Below, piece after piece: positions 27,794 through 38,435 of a DNA stretch of 39,239 bases. The stretch comes from a virus: positions 1 through 39,239 of the IMG/VR virus record IMGVR_UViG_3300043219_000130; one strand, written 5' to 3'. How positions within the stretch are numbered: position 1 is the first letter of the stretch; each line of letters begins with the position of its first letter. The notes under the pieces were generated by a model. The model was not told the origin of the DNA and searched no databases. It saw nothing but the letters and a program-made list of their open reading frames with translations. The position numbers and the translations under genes were made by a program.

Positions 27794-30465
27794 TATGACA
27801 CCCTGTTTATTTTTAGATTCATTTCCCAATTAATCGAGCCGGCTTCAGGGTGACGTATAAATACATATAAATAACCTGACTCGACCTCTACAAAAGGCTG
27901 ATATAGTACCGGAGTAGTGCCAGTTTCTGCCATATACGAAAAGATTGTTACATCTGATACACTTGCTCCACCTTTTGAGATAATGTCATGTTTTATTCCT
28001 GCTAAGTCTTCTTCAAAGCCATCAGCCCCCTGTGATATGACTGTAACGGTGTGTGTGGCTGCTTCAAGTGGAAGTGGTCCGGCTATTTTAAAATCTGATT
28101 CGTTGGGTATCGATATATGAAACTCTTCAGGCTCAACGCTATCTATTTGATACCATATCGAATCCCTAAATTCAAACTCGTATATCTTCCCGGCGATCAT
28201 AGTTATATCATTGAGGGACTTGTTAAATATCTTAGAATCATCAGGAGACAAGCCATCACTGTGCTCAATAACTATAGTGCCAAGGTCAGTCACAAGACGC
28301 ACCCTGTCACCATCGCTACCATTTACTAGTTTTGACTTTGTTGTTCCATCAGTAATATTAATAAATGACTTTCCAAATACGTCTATTGATGTGCCATCTG
28401 AAGAATCAATAGAGATATGACTTTTAATATATGAATTCTGCATATTAGTGAAAGCATGAGTGCCGGCATGAGAGCCAGAGTTGACCGTGTAGCCTGTAGC
28501 TTCCTGATCACTGACCACAAAAAACAACTCTGGATTATCACTACCGCCAGAGAAGCTGAGTATATTGTCAACAACATAATGATCAATTGCAGGATTGAAT
28601 GCACCTTTAACATATTTATTCCCGTTCAACATTAAGCTCGAATCAAATGTTTTAGATTGAGTGGCCGCCAAAAAGAAAGAATTTGTATTTGCATCAAGCA
28701 GATAAAAGGTGTTGTTTTCGATTATACCGCGCGGCTGCACTGCAAAAATAAGGTGATTTAAGAAATATCCAGCGAAAGAACAATTTGTTATGTTCACAGT
28801 TGGAATAATATTTTCATCCTGGCTTGTATCTGTAGACTCACCAGCCCAAATACCGTAAGAAGCACCTGTTGCACCGCCAACAATGTTCATTGCATTAACT
28901 GAAACGCTGTTTCGAGAGTACAGCCCTGCTTTTTTTCTTCCTGCGCCCAATATGTCACAGTGATTAAAAGTAGTAGCACCTGAACTATCATCAATCCAAA
29001 TACCATGATATAATACACTTGAAGCATAAATTCTTTCAAAGTCACAGGCAAACGCATCTTTCAAGTACACCCCAGCCCCACCGTATGCACTCAAGCGCAA
29101 GTTTTCTAGCTTTGCCCTGTACAATGATTTATTACCGTTGCTCATTCCTGAGTGATATCTAAAATCAATAGCGTTTCCACAAGCGCTCTCAACAGACAAT
29201 GACCCGTCAATCTTGAAATCTTTCATTGTGAATTTTTCGTAATTTGAATCCTGATCAACTGTTAATACTGGCTTGCATTTTCTGATTTTAATTGTTCCGG
29301 TTGCTGTTGTCACAGGATTTGTCGGAAATACCATTAGGCCATCAGCACTAAAAGCGTCAACGGTTGTCACTGTTACAGAATCATAATAGCCGTTATATTC
29401 TTCCTGAGTGGCGCCATAAACAAATATACTATCACCAGTAGTCAGCCCGTGAGCTACAGCGCCAACAGTTATAGTCGCCCCTGAACTTGTCATTATGGTA
29501 ACATCTTTCTCATCACCGGCAAACCCGTCAAGAGTAGTTATACCAGAAGTCTCACTATTTACACCTTCAACGGTTTTTCCAGCAGGAGACGAAGGTAAAT
29601 TAATTGTCTCAAGTGTATAATACATTCTATCAAATCGTGTAATATCAGAATAATTAAACGCGTGCTGAGTTGCGACATGGTCGCTATTAGTGCCGTCAGC
29701 TTTTGCGCCAAACATTGCAGGAGTTATTTTTATCTCCTGTATTTTTCTCTGATCTCCACTGCCGTCAACCAACAACCCATTTCCGAAATCAGTTGTACCG
29801 GGCGTGCCAGTTGCGCCAGTTTTAACCCATATAGCACTACCAAAGCCAGACCCCGTGTAGTATTCTTTAACTAGTACTAAATCGGAAAAAGACCGCGTAC
29901 TTACCAACATCGCCTCGGTTGATAAATTAGAGACGTAGCCGCCGCCTGTTGAATTAGCCCCAACTATAGAGGCGCATATTCCAGTAAGTGAAACGGTAAC
30001 AACTGGATCAGTTATAACTATAGTGGTAAATCCACCGGCATAACTTGAATCAATTATTGTGGAGTATAGAAATGATGCGCCCTGCTCAAGCCTAACTGAT
30101 CGGCCTTGATCGTAAGTATCGGTAACATTTCCAGAAACTTGAAACGAATCAGGCGAAACATAAATTGCAGCAGCACAACTTGACCACTCATCAAGATTAT
30201 TTTCAGAAACAGGATCTTGACTCCAAATAGGAACATCATCAGCAGAGTGAAGGATCATATTATACGAACCAGAAAGATAGACCTCAGCCCACCCTTCGCC
30301 GTTCAGAATAATAGGATTTGTATTGGCTACATCACCGGCCTCACCTTTAAAAGTATCTTTTGGATCAGTTGTTCCAGCTCTATATGTGTATAATTTACCA
30401 TACGCAAGGGGTTTTCCGTTAGCGTCCTGCCCGTAAAACTTTGGCCCTATCATTCCTATTGCCAT
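27793..30465 (-). CDS. Tailspike with P22-type head-binding domain
   Basis: An 890-residue tailspike. Residues 1-100 resemble the P22 head-binding domain (MIGPKFYGQDANGKPLAYGK, LYTYRAGTTDPKDTFKGEAG and PIILNGEGWAEVYLSGSYNM). About 245-300 is the pectate-lyase superfamily start (TPAMFGAKADGTNSDHVATQ), followed by a long right-handed beta-helix (NGNKSLYRAKLENLRLSAYG, DFERIYASSVLYHGIWIDDS). The C-terminus is beta-rich. Such proteins bind and cut the host O-antigen or capsule. The gene lies between ejection proteins and the lysis cassette. Confidence 0.88.
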   Translation of the reverse strand: MAIGMIGPKFYGQDANGKPLAYGKLYTYRAGTTDPKDTFKGEAGDVANTNPIILNGEGWAEVYLSGSYNMILHSADDVPIWSQDPVSENNLDEWSSCAAAIYVSPDSFQVSGNVTDTYDQGRSVRLEQGASFLYSTIIDSSYAGGFTTIVITDPVVTVSLTGICASIVGANSTGGGYVSNLSTEAMLVSTRSFSDLVLVKEYYTGSGFGSAIWVKTGATGTPGTTDFGNGLLVDGSGDQRKIQEIKITPAMFGAKADGTNSDHVATQHAFNYSDITRFDRMYYTLETINLPSSPAGKTVEGVNSETSGITTLDGFAGDEKDVTIMTSSGATITVGAVAHGLTTGDSIFVYGATQEEYNGYYDSVTVTTVDAFSADGLMVFPTNPVTTATGTIKIRKCKPVLTVDQDSNYEKFTMKDFKIDGSLSVESACGNAIDFRYHSGMSNGNKSLYRAKLENLRLSAYGGAGVYLKDAFACDFERIYASSVLYHGIWIDDSSGATTFNHCDILGAGRKKAGLYSRNSVSVNAMNIVGGATGASYGIWAGESTDTSQDENIIPTVNITNCSFAGYFLNHLIFAVQPRGIIENNTFYLLDANTNSFFLAATQSKTFDSSLMLNGNKYVKGAFNPAIDHYVVDNILSFSGGSDNPELFFVVSDQEATGYTVNSGSHAGTHAFTNMQNSYIKSHISIDSSDGTSIDVFGKSFINITDGTTKSKLVNGSDGDRVRLVTDLGTIVIEHSDGLSPDDSKIFNKSLNDITMIAGKIYEFEFRDSIWYQIDSVEPEEFHISIPNESDFKIAGPLPLEAATHTVTVISQGADGFEEDLAGIKHDIISKGGASVSDVTIFSYMAETGTTPVLYQPFVEVESGYLYVFIRHPEAGSINWEMNLKINRVS

Positions 30466-33400
30466 TATTTCTTCTCCAATTCGTTCAATGTTTTTGTTAT
30501 GCTGAAATAAACGTCTTTCAATAATTTATTCTTCTGAGCATACAAGTTCTCAATTTTTTCTGTTTTTTCTTCGCCTGTTAAATTCTTATTATAGGTTATA
30601 TTAGAAACACCTTGCTTCATAGATTTTAAGGCGGTATCTACTTTTTTAAACAGCTTATCCAATCCTATAAAAGTTAGTTCTTCTTTGCGCCTTGTAACCT
30701 CTTTAATTGTTTTTTTATCCTTATGAGCCTCAGAAATCCCGAAGCTAAAATTTGCCTTTGCGGTTTCTGCGCGTTCTTTCAGGTCATAATACCCAGAAGT
30801 GTACTTTGTTCGGAAGGGAATTTTTTTCGGGTTAAACTGCTTTGTGATCATATCGCCGTAAGATCGCTTATTAGGCCGCTCACCCCATGCTTCATAATCC
30901 CAGAGGTATTCTTCTGTATTTTCAGCAATAATCTCTTCAATGTAGCCAGTATATCCTTTAATAAAGTGACGCGCTCTATCCGGCGAAACACCAAGGCCTT
31001 TTCCGATACGCTTATATAATTGAGGTGTTCTATCTGAATATTGGTATTGTGCAGACCTTGGCTCTGCGCCTCTTCCTACAATTGGAGCGCCGGTAAAAGT
31101 AGTATTAAGATATAAATCAGAAATAGGAGTTAATATACCTGGAATTGCATCGGCACCAAGGTGATATGTAAGGGCGAAAATGATATCATTGCCCACAGTT
31201 TTAGACTCTTGACCCATCAGCAAATCAGTCATACCCTCAGCAAATGACCCTAAAAGAGTCACCAATCCGTGAGGTTTTGGGATGGTATAGTGCTCACCAT
31301 CAATAAAATAGTGGAAGAATCGCGCTTTCTGATCAGGAGTAAGCTCTTTATATTTCTCTTCATCACTACCAAGCAACGCTAATGACATATGAATCGACAC
31401 ATAAAGCATACCAATTGCAACCATTTTAGCCTTAAAAGCCGTGTATTCCTGCTCACCATTTGGGTTCTTGAAGAAATTACTCATTCTGATTTTGCCGTTA
31501 CGCTCGAACATTCCTCGAAGGTCACGGTCAACAGATTGAACGTAGGCCCCGAAAAATGGAACTGTACGCTGTAATCCGACAAACGCCGCATATGAGCCAT
31601 GTTTTGCAAAGTCAGTTGAGATCTCGCGAGACATAAAAGCTGCTTCTCTTGGAGATTTGCCCTCAGACTTCATCCGGGAGTAAAAGCCGATACGAGTCGC
31701 CATTTCCGCAGAATCCATAATGTTTACATAAACATCAAGAACATCTTTCGCAATTTGTGCAGGGTGATAGAATGGCTTCTTAGCTTTGTATTGTTTTGTA
31801 TCTGAAAAGCCGAAATCGGCCTCTAAAAAGGTGTTAACTCTGCCGCCACCTGGACCACCCTGAGCCTTCATTTCTTCAAACAAATGACCTTTGCCGACTG
31901 CCGACTTGATATATTCAGTCAATCCTTTTATTGGATCAATAAGCGGGTTATATTTGCCACCTGATAAAAAATACGCCTGTTGCTGATCTCGAACAATGTT
32001 CGGTCCAGCAAACTGCGCCATTGATGTTATTGTAAGTGTCTGGAATTGCTTAACCTTCATTGCTACTGAAAGAGCGGTTCCAGCTATTCCTTTTGGAAGA
32101 GCAAAACCACCAAGAGCCTCAAGCATATCAGGAAGAAGCTCATTTTCTTTGTTGAACTCAACCCAAACACGTTCGCCGGTGTCTTCATCTATAAAAGAGT
32201 CAACCATAGTCTCAGCAGTTGAAGGTTTGTTTCCGAAATTCCAAAACATAAGCTCTTCCGGGTGCTCTTTGAAGTAAGACTCCATATCTTCTTTAATGCC
32301 AAATTCAGTCTCAAGACCAAGCTCTTCACTCATTTTCTTTGTTTTTTGCAGCATCTGATCAAGCATTACTTGAACAGGCTTTGTGTCAGTGTCAATCTCA
32401 GTGAACCACTTTGAGCCCTCTTGAGACTTCAGCCCCTCTGAATACATATCCCGAAGAGCTTTCGCCTTCAATGCACCTTGTAAGTGTTTTGAATCCTGCA
32501 TTAAAATATTATCGTAAACGTGCCTTATATTCTGGGTGCCACCTTTCAATTGTTGAAACCCTGCACCACCACCTTTCCCGGACTCAATAACGCCTTCAGT
32601 AACCCTATGAAATGGAACATAATTCCTGTTTCTCTCAAGCATCTTCTTCGCGGCCTTTGCGTCCAGGTAACCAGTAGAAACGTAAAAATCCATTAAATTC
32701 TCACGGTATTCCTGATAATCCTTAAATGCCTCTTTGAAGTATGGGTGCTTTTTACCGAGCTTCAATCCTTCTCTGATCATGTCGGGGGTTATTAAGTTCT
32801 CACGGTCCTGTTTGGTGGTTTCGGTTGCTCTTCTCGCAATAAAGTATTGTTCCTGCTCTCTTAACCTACCAACACTGTGCTTGAGTGATTTACCCCAAAC
32901 ATCTTCAATTGAAGGTCCAGTGAAAGTGATATTGCCTTTTGAGTCAAATTTTGGCGCACCATGCTTCACGGACTGCTCAAATATTCCATCAAGGCCATTT
33001 AAAAGTTGTAGTTGTTTGTATGGATCGGTTGTAGCATCACCTAATTGACCCTTAACATCAGCAGTAATCACTTTTGCAGCATGAATATGGTCAATGTATT
33101 TTTGGCGCTGCAATGATGTTGGCCGCCTATTCAGAAATCGAGTCATTCTTTCTTTCGCGCTATACTGGTTACCGGAAGTCACAGCCGCAAGTCTCGCAAG
33201 ATCACCCTGGTTGAGCCAACGGTGCATATCTGCCTGCAATAGCTTCATTTTCCTGTTCATTGACTTATCACGACTCAAAACAGCCTCAAACCGTTCAGTA
33301 AAATTAGGAGCAAGCTCAACAGCTTTATCATACTGAGTCAGCCATAATCTAACATATTCCGCAAAACCCTCAGTAGCTTGAAGTCCTTTCTTTGTGGTAT

Positions 33401-36149
33401 AGCTCAAATCCGAAACCTCACCGAGACTCGCAAAATCACCTTCATAGGCATTTGTGAACTGTTTTTTCATTTTGTGGTGAAAATCCATAAAGTGAGCCAT
33501 TTCGTGAGAAAGGACCTCAACAGCGTGATAGTCTTTGGTTCTCACTTCTGAGTTCTGTATATCATATGTGCCGAGAGTAGATTTTCCTTTCACTTTACTA
33601 TTATAAAGGCGAGGGCCGATAATACTCTCAACTTGAGCCTGTATACCCTCTCTCCTTGTAGGGTTATCCTCTGGCTTAAGTTTGATCTCTTTGTCACCAA
33701 TGCTCACCATATCGTTTGACGGGCGCTCAGGGAAGCCCATAGCGCTATAAGTCATTTGATATTTAGTGCCGGGTTTGTCTGCTCCGGTTGCGTTTAATTT
33801 TGTGGATTCTATTGCTTTGCTTGCTGAAGTAGGCTTTTTAGTTTCTCCTTCAAATTCCTTCTCAATATCTACCTTTGTTTTTGATCGTATGATTTTTACA
33901 TTTTTCTTATCAAAGACTACATATTGCTTTTCTTTCGGGTTCATGTTATCAATGACGCCATCATGCCCCTTATCAATCAAGTGCTCAGTAAATGCCTTCG
34001 AGTAGTTTACATCTGACTTCGCCAAATCTTCCATAGTTTCTGATGGCACGTCTATTTTAGGTATATCTGCCTTAGAGTTTATTGTATAAGGATTTTTAAG
34101 GTCGAGCTCAACCTCTAAAACTCTGCCATCTTTCTTAGCGTAACGCTTTGCGACCTTTACATCATTTGCAAAGTAAAAACCTTTGCCATACATTCCTGAA
34201 TCTGTCGATGTTCCAATTTTCCCCTCGTCAAACTCTTTAAATTGTTTAACTGTACCGTGAAACGCTTTAACAGGCTTTTTCTTACCGCCATCAACAATCC
34301 CCTTATAATACCCAGAATCCTTGATTTTTGGGGTTTCCATGCCCATTTTAGAAGAAGCTGACTTTTCTATTTTAATTGCTTTATATGGTAAATGCTTGTA
34401 TATTTTACCTGTATTTTCATTGAAGTAAAACCTGTCTCCGCTAGATGTTTGTTGAAAATATTCACCGTTCTCAACAAAGTGATTTTTCATTTTATCAATA
34501 TTGTCAATGTTTTCAATAATTGAATCCTTTACAAAGCCGTAGTCTTTTGGGTAGCCGCCCTTTAATACCACTAATAGCGCCCCGCTTTTGTCAGTATTGC
34601 CAGATGAATCTATTTTTGACATTAATTTAACGCCGCTATCTGATCTTGTTACATTGTAGCTGGAATCTCCTGATTTCGCTATACCTACATTGCCACCGTT
34701 AAGGGCTCTTATGGATTCATTGTATATTCTTACAATTGTTTCTTTTTGGTTATTTGATAGAACCTTATTTCCTTTCTTGTCAAAATCAACGCCATCAACA
34801 GTTATCTCTTCATCTTTGATGATTTTAGACTCAGGTATAGCGACTCGCTCAGTTTCGACATTTTCTTCAGGAATAACTTCAGAAACCTTCTCTTCAGGAG
34901 TAAAATCTTCTTCAATTTCTGGATCCGGCAATGGTTCAGGTACTTTTTCAGCCTCAACCGTATCATCGAGAACAAATCCTTCAGGGATTGGTTCAGGTGT
35001 AGCAACATCTTCAGTAACAACAGCTTCTTTCGCTTCACCTTTTCTCGATAGTTCAGCAGCAACACCACCAGTTGCACCCATTGGCCCACCCATTAAGCCA
35101 CCAGCAAGAGCGCCAAATGCGCCACGCTCAAAAGATTCTGCGAGAGTCATTTCCGCTTGAGTTCCCCATTTTTCGCCAACGTACTCAATAATACCTTCCT
35201 GAACATATTCAGTTACGGTTTCGCCAGCTACAGCCTTTAACCCTTCTTTCGCTACTCTTGCGGCTGCATACCTAAATCCAGCCTTTACAATCTCCTTTCC
35301 TGCTTTCTTTTTGAATGCGGCAGTCATCCATTTAAGCCCAAGCTTATCAAATGCTATTGAGCCAACGGTAGCAGGGACAGCCTCAAGCACGTCAATCATC
35401 TCAGTTTCTTTCTTGCCTTTATTTTTAGCTCTCTCACCGCCCATTTCTTCAGATCTTGACATTACATAAGCAGGAAGAGCGTAAGTCATAGCTACCATAT
35501 CAGGGATAGATTTTATGCCTTGTTCAACGCCGAACTCAGCAACTTTACCCAAAAGATCGACATTCAATAGCCCGCCCTCTTTGTATGAACTCTTAATATC
35601 TTCAGTGCTCACGCCTTCTTTATAATCATAAAATTTCGTTTTACGGAATGAATCAGCGAGCTCATCAGCAGATTTGCCCTCTTCAACCCTCTTTGCTTTC
35701 CATTTCTCTTTGAATGCCTCTGCTTTTTCGGAATCACCAATGAGAGTATAGGCTATTTCATCAATGCCAAATTTTGCGGCCTTTGTTTGAGTCCCTGCAA
35801 ACCCTAGTAAATTACCGACAAGCTGATTTGATCTTTCGCCAAACCCTGCACCAACATTCAAAGCCTTATCACTCATAAGCTCAAACATAGTCTTCTGTTC
35901 GGGTGTTTTCTCAATAACGCCTTCAGATGAAAGAGTCTCGTCAATCATGCTATTTGTTGAAATTTGCTCGTTTAATGGTTCTTGTTGTAGATTTCCTGCA
36001 ATAAGGGGTTGCTCTATTGTAGTTTCATCAACGAGCTCAAAACCTTCTGGAATAGAAGAAGATTCTTGAACAAACTCAAACCCTTCAGGAATTCCGCTTA
36101 AATTATTATCAGGTGCTAATTCGAAACCCTCTGGAAGTTGATCTGACAT
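30465..36149 (-). CDS. Giant ejection protein with ART and zinc-metalloprotease motifs
   Basis: An 1894-residue protein, the place and size of a P22 gp16-type or T7 internal-virion protein that enters the host with the DNA. Residues 1-60 hold three copies of a PEGFEL motif and a fourth lies near 385. About 230-370 includes Ala/Gly-rich membrane-active helices. About 626-755 resembles the ART domain of polyvalent proteins (FHGTVKQFKEFDEGKIGTST, GKGFYFANDVKVAKRYA, and VVFDKKNVKII). About 881-885 is HEMAH, with a distal TEGFAEYVRLW Glu, so a gluzincin protease. The C-terminal 1000 residues are helical and end in a region like the LPD38 domain. Confidence 0.75.
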   Translation of the reverse strand: MSDQLPEGFELAPDNNLSGIPEGFEFVQESSSIPEGFELVDETTIEQPLIAGNLQQEPLNEQISTNSMIDETLSSEGVIEKTPEQKTMFELMSDKALNVGAGFGERSNQLVGNLLGFAGTQTKAAKFGIDEIAYTLIGDSEKAEAFKEKWKAKRVEEGKSADELADSFRKTKFYDYKEGVSTEDIKSSYKEGGLLNVDLLGKVAEFGVEQGIKSIPDMVAMTYALPAYVMSRSEEMGGERAKNKGKKETEMIDVLEAVPATVGSIAFDKLGLKWMTAAFKKKAGKEIVKAGFRYAAARVAKEGLKAVAGETVTEYVQEGIIEYVGEKWGTQAEMTLAESFERGAFGALAGGLMGGPMGATGGVAAELSRKGEAKEAVVTEDVATPEPIPEGFVLDDTVEAEKVPEPLPDPEIEEDFTPEEKVSEVIPEENVETERVAIPESKIIKDEEITVDGVDFDKKGNKVLSNNQKETIVRIYNESIRALNGGNVGIAKSGDSSYNVTRSDSGVKLMSKIDSSGNTDKSGALLVVLKGGYPKDYGFVKDSIIENIDNIDKMKNHFVENGEYFQQTSSGDRFYFNENTGKIYKHLPYKAIKIEKSASSKMGMETPKIKDSGYYKGIVDGGKKKPVKAFHGTVKQFKEFDEGKIGTSTDSGMYGKGFYFANDVKVAKRYAKKDGRVLEVELDLKNPYTINSKADIPKIDVPSETMEDLAKSDVNYSKAFTEHLIDKGHDGVIDNMNPKEKQYVVFDKKNVKIIRSKTKVDIEKEFEGETKKPTSASKAIESTKLNATGADKPGTKYQMTYSAMGFPERPSNDMVSIGDKEIKLKPEDNPTRREGIQAQVESIIGPRLYNSKVKGKSTLGTYDIQNSEVRTKDYHAVEVLSHEMAHFMDFHHKMKKQFTNAYEGDFASLGEVSDLSYTTKKGLQATEGFAEYVRLWLTQYDKAVELAPNFTERFEAVLSRDKSMNRKMKLLQADMHRWLNQGDLARLAAVTSGNQYSAKERMTRFLNRRPTSLQRQKYIDHIHAAKVITADVKGQLGDATTDPYKQLQLLNGLDGIFEQSVKHGAPKFDSKGNITFTGPSIEDVWGKSLKHSVGRLREQEQYFIARRATETTKQDRENLITPDMIREGLKLGKKHPYFKEAFKDYQEYRENLMDFYVSTGYLDAKAAKKMLERNRNYVPFHRVTEGVIESGKGGGAGFQQLKGGTQNIRHVYDNILMQDSKHLQGALKAKALRDMYSEGLKSQEGSKWFTEIDTDTKPVQVMLDQMLQKTKKMSEELGLETEFGIKEDMESYFKEHPEELMFWNFGNKPSTAETMVDSFIDEDTGERVWVEFNKENELLPDMLEALGGFALPKGIAGTALSVAMKVKQFQTLTITSMAQFAGPNIVRDQQQAYFLSGGKYNPLIDPIKGLTEYIKSAVGKGHLFEEMKAQGGPGGGRVNTFLEADFGFSDTKQYKAKKPFYHPAQIAKDVLDVYVNIMDSAEMATRIGFYSRMKSEGKSPREAAFMSREISTDFAKHGSYAAFVGLQRTVPFFGAYVQSVDRDLRGMFERNGKIRMSNFFKNPNGEQEYTAFKAKMVAIGMLYVSIHMSLALLGSDEEKYKELTPDQKARFFHYFIDGEHYTIPKPHGLVTLLGSFAEGMTDLLMGQESKTVGNDIIFALTYHLGADAIPGILTPISDLYLNTTFTGAPIVGRGAEPRSAQYQYSDRTPQLYKRIGKGLGVSPDRARHFIKGYTGYIEEIIAENTEEYLWDYEAWGERPNKRSYGDMITKQFNPKKIPFRTKYTSGYYDLKERAETAKANFSFGISEAHKDKKTIKEVTRRKEELTFIGLDKLFKKVDTALKSMKQGVSNITYNKNLTGEEKTEKIENLYAQKNKLLKDVYFSITKTLNELEKK

Positions 36150-36159
36150 TGAAAGCCTT

Positions 36160-37101
36160 TTATTTTGCTGTTGAAACCCATTTTCCGTTACTCATAATCA
36201 TTGTTTCACCAGTTGAAGGATTGGTGATTCTCTGGCCTTCTGTGTATTGTGCACCTGTATCGGTTGGAATTGACATACCAAACTTTTTAGCCGCACGAGT
36301 TACCGCTTCGGTTCTGGTGATGTCCCCACGCCTAACAAATTCATTTGCGGCTTCAGTTGCTATTCTCTGGACTTTGTTTCTGGTTGTGGGATCGAGGTTG
36401 GTAATATTTCCAGCCTCATCAAATATACCGCCAAGAAGCTCAACAGACTGTTTATACATTAAGCTTTCGTCAGCACTCTTCAGGCCGCCACCACCTTTGC
36501 CGCCCTTGCCGCCCTTGCCATCTTTAACAGGCTTTGCAGATCTTTCAATCTCTTGGCCACGCTGATAAACAACATCTTCCGTTCCGACTGAAATAGATTT
36601 TGGGTTCTCGAGTATTTTGTCCATTGCCATAGATTTGGTCAATGACATTTGCATAAACTCAGGATCGTATTGCTCAGGCAGTTTCGCTTGAGCTTCAGGA
36701 GACACGCCGGCTCTCATTGTTTGATATGCCTTTTGCGGATCCTTTGACTGAATAACAAACGCTGATAACTTACCCATTTCATCTACTGAGCGTTTTGCAT
36801 TATCAAGTTGAGTCTGGTCCATTGATCCAACTGCTTGCATGAATTTAGCTCCACCTTCTGGATCTACAGCGAGAAGTTGTTGTTGAGCCGATACATCACC
36901 GGCAACAGCTTTACCCCTCAACCCAGTGAGCATATTTTGACGTTCAGCAGCAAGACGCTCTTTTTCAGGCCTTTCCGCAATAACTCTTTCCTGTTCTTGA
37001 AGTTTAAGGTTGGATAGTGCGTTTTGAGTTCTCGCACCCTTTACCGCAGTAGTTGTGCGGTAAATATCTGCCATGTCAATTCCATACTGATTAGCCGCCA
37101 T
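36160..37101 (-). CDS. Ejection protein (gp20-like)
   Basis: A 313-residue Ala/Gln-rich, mainly helical protein (LQEQERVIAERPEKERLAAE; SMDQTQLDNAKRSVDEMGKL), with a Gly/Lys linker (KDGKGGKGGKGGGGLKSADE) near 200 and a small C-terminal domain with NPSTGETMIMSNGKW. It resembles the P22 gp20/T7 internal-virion class that crosses the host envelope during injection. The start at 37101 (MAANQYGIDM) is preferred over a GTG at 37110 because AGGTG lies six bases ahead. Confidence 0.7.
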   Translation of the reverse strand: MAANQYGIDMADIYRTTTAVKGARTQNALSNLKLQEQERVIAERPEKERLAAERQNMLTGLRGKAVAGDVSAQQQLLAVDPEGGAKFMQAVGSMDQTQLDNAKRSVDEMGKLSAFVIQSKDPQKAYQTMRAGVSPEAQAKLPEQYDPEFMQMSLTKSMAMDKILENPKSISVGTEDVVYQRGQEIERSAKPVKDGKGGKGGKGGGGLKSADESLMYKQSVELLGGIFDEAGNITNLDPTTRNKVQRIATEAANEFVRRGDITRTEAVTRAAKKFGMSIPTDTGAQYTEGQRITNPSTGETMIMSNGKWVSTAK

Positions 37102-37102
37102 G

Positions 37103-37855
37103 TTAAGCACCTGCCATGTTAAGATTTTTGTATAAAAGCCAGTTTTGGGCCGCCTGATTCACTGATTGAGCACCACCCTGATAGGCTCCGGCTCTCGCAT
37201 TGCCCTTGGCCGCTTCGCCCTGAGCAACAGCACGACCTTGATTTGTCATAATATTTGTGGACATATTAGCTAAATTTCTATTAGTACCAACGTTTTGCCC
37301 TGCCGCAATTTGTCCAGTTCCAGCCATTGAGGATAAAACATTAAATTTACGGGCTTTTTCTTGTGACTCTCTAGCGTATTGATCGTCATATTCACCTTTA
37401 GATCTAGCGTATGCATTTCCGTACTCTTGACTGCCTAATTCTTGACCGAAACCAGTTAAAGCTTTTCGCTGTGCACCACTCAATAAACGACCTCTTGCAG
37501 AAGCAGAAGCATCAAGTGCATCAACACCCTGATCCATTCTAAATTGATAGCCAGGATCTTGAGTAACATCAACTTGAGAAGCATCAAAAGCGGGCCTTTC
37601 ACTCATATCAAAAGCGCCAGTATCGATACCCTTTTGAATATCTGTAAGAGCACGCTCACCGGCTGCTCTCCAAGGTTCAACGTCTTCTCTTGATTGTGCG
37701 GCAAGTTCTTTCTGAAGGGCTAAACTAGCAGTTGACATACGCTCCTGTGCGGCGATACCCTTATCTGCTGCATCTGCTTGAGCCTCGCTTGATAGATAAG
37801 CCGACCCCGCCCCAACTAATGCCGATCCAACTATTGCGGCTGATACTACTGACAT
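37103..37855 (-). CDS. Ejection protein (P22 gp7-like DNA transfer protein)
   Basis: A 250-residue protein. An N-terminal Ala/Gly-rich membrane-like segment (VVSAAIVGSALVGAGSAYLS) is followed by helical stretches (ADAADKGIAAQERMSTASLA) and the signature PGYQFRMDQGVDALDASASA (126-145), then an Asn/Gln/Ala-rich tail. This is the DNA-transfer protein class of P22 gp7, released first at infection to form the channel. Its stop is one base from the next start. Confidence 0.8.
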   Translation of the reverse strand: MSVVSAAIVGSALVGAGSAYLSSEAQADAADKGIAAQERMSTASLALQKELAAQSREDVEPWRAAGERALTDIQKGIDTGAFDMSERPAFDASQVDVTQDPGYQFRMDQGVDALDASASARGRLLSGAQRKALTGFGQELGSQEYGNAYARSKGEYDDQYARESQEKARKFNVLSSMAGTGQIAAGQNVGTNRNLANMSTNIMTNQGRAVAQGEAAKGNARAGAYQGGAQSVNQAAQNWLLYKNLNMAGA

Positions 37856-37856
37856 A

Positions 37857-38411
37857 TTAAACCTCGTCTTCTTTTAAAATACTATTTGCGTGATTAATCA
37901 ATTTTTGTTCATCTTCATCAAATTGTGCCATTCTTGCGCCCATATCAATATTGAACTGTTCTAGCTCTTCGAATGTACTACAAGTTAGAAAATGATACAT
38001 ATCATCTGGGTTATTTTCTGGTGATGAATGAAAAGTAATCCAGTGAGTGTCCTCATGGGCATATCCTACGCGTTTTTTGCCGGCCTTACCTTCAAAAGAG
38101 TGATACCCAGTGAGACGCTTCGGCTCTTCATTATCAGTAGAAACCGATATATCACCGCTAATCATCACATCAAAGTGATCAAATTTATGGATTCTGCCAG
38201 TTAAAAGAGTTCCTTTCGGAATCACGATCTCTCTTGAGTACATTCCACCAGAAAAAGCGTGTTTTACTGGAATCTCAACTTGCTCTTCTCGAAGCATGGT
38301 AATTTCAAGGTTGCGGAATAACTCTCGTTTCTCTTCAACATCTGCTTTAGATATTAAAGATACTATTCCAAGAGATTCTTTTTCGTCTATTTGTTTTGTT
38401 AGTTCTTTCAT
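37857..38411 (-). CDS. Cupin-like virion-region protein
   Basis: A 184-residue protein. Residues about 45-130 are a beta-barrel with spaced His (EIPVKHAFSGGMYSREIVIP, GTLLTGRIHKFDHFDVMISG, and RVGYAHEDTHWITFH), the metal-binding layout of cupins. It is known as a common but uncharacterised neighbour of ejection genes in many podoviruses. The flanks are helical and acidic. A structural or sugar-binding role is inferred. Confidence 0.6.
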   Translation of the reverse strand: MKELTKQIDEKESLGIVSLISKADVEEKRELFRNLEITMLREEQVEIPVKHAFSGGMYSREIVIPKGTLLTGRIHKFDHFDVMISGDISVSTDNEEPKRLTGYHSFEGKAGKKRVGYAHEDTHWITFHSSPENNPDDMYHFLTCSTFEELEQFNIDMGARMAQFDEDEQKLINHANSILKEDEV

Positions 38412-38435
38412 TTAATATGCCTTGATTTGTTTTCG

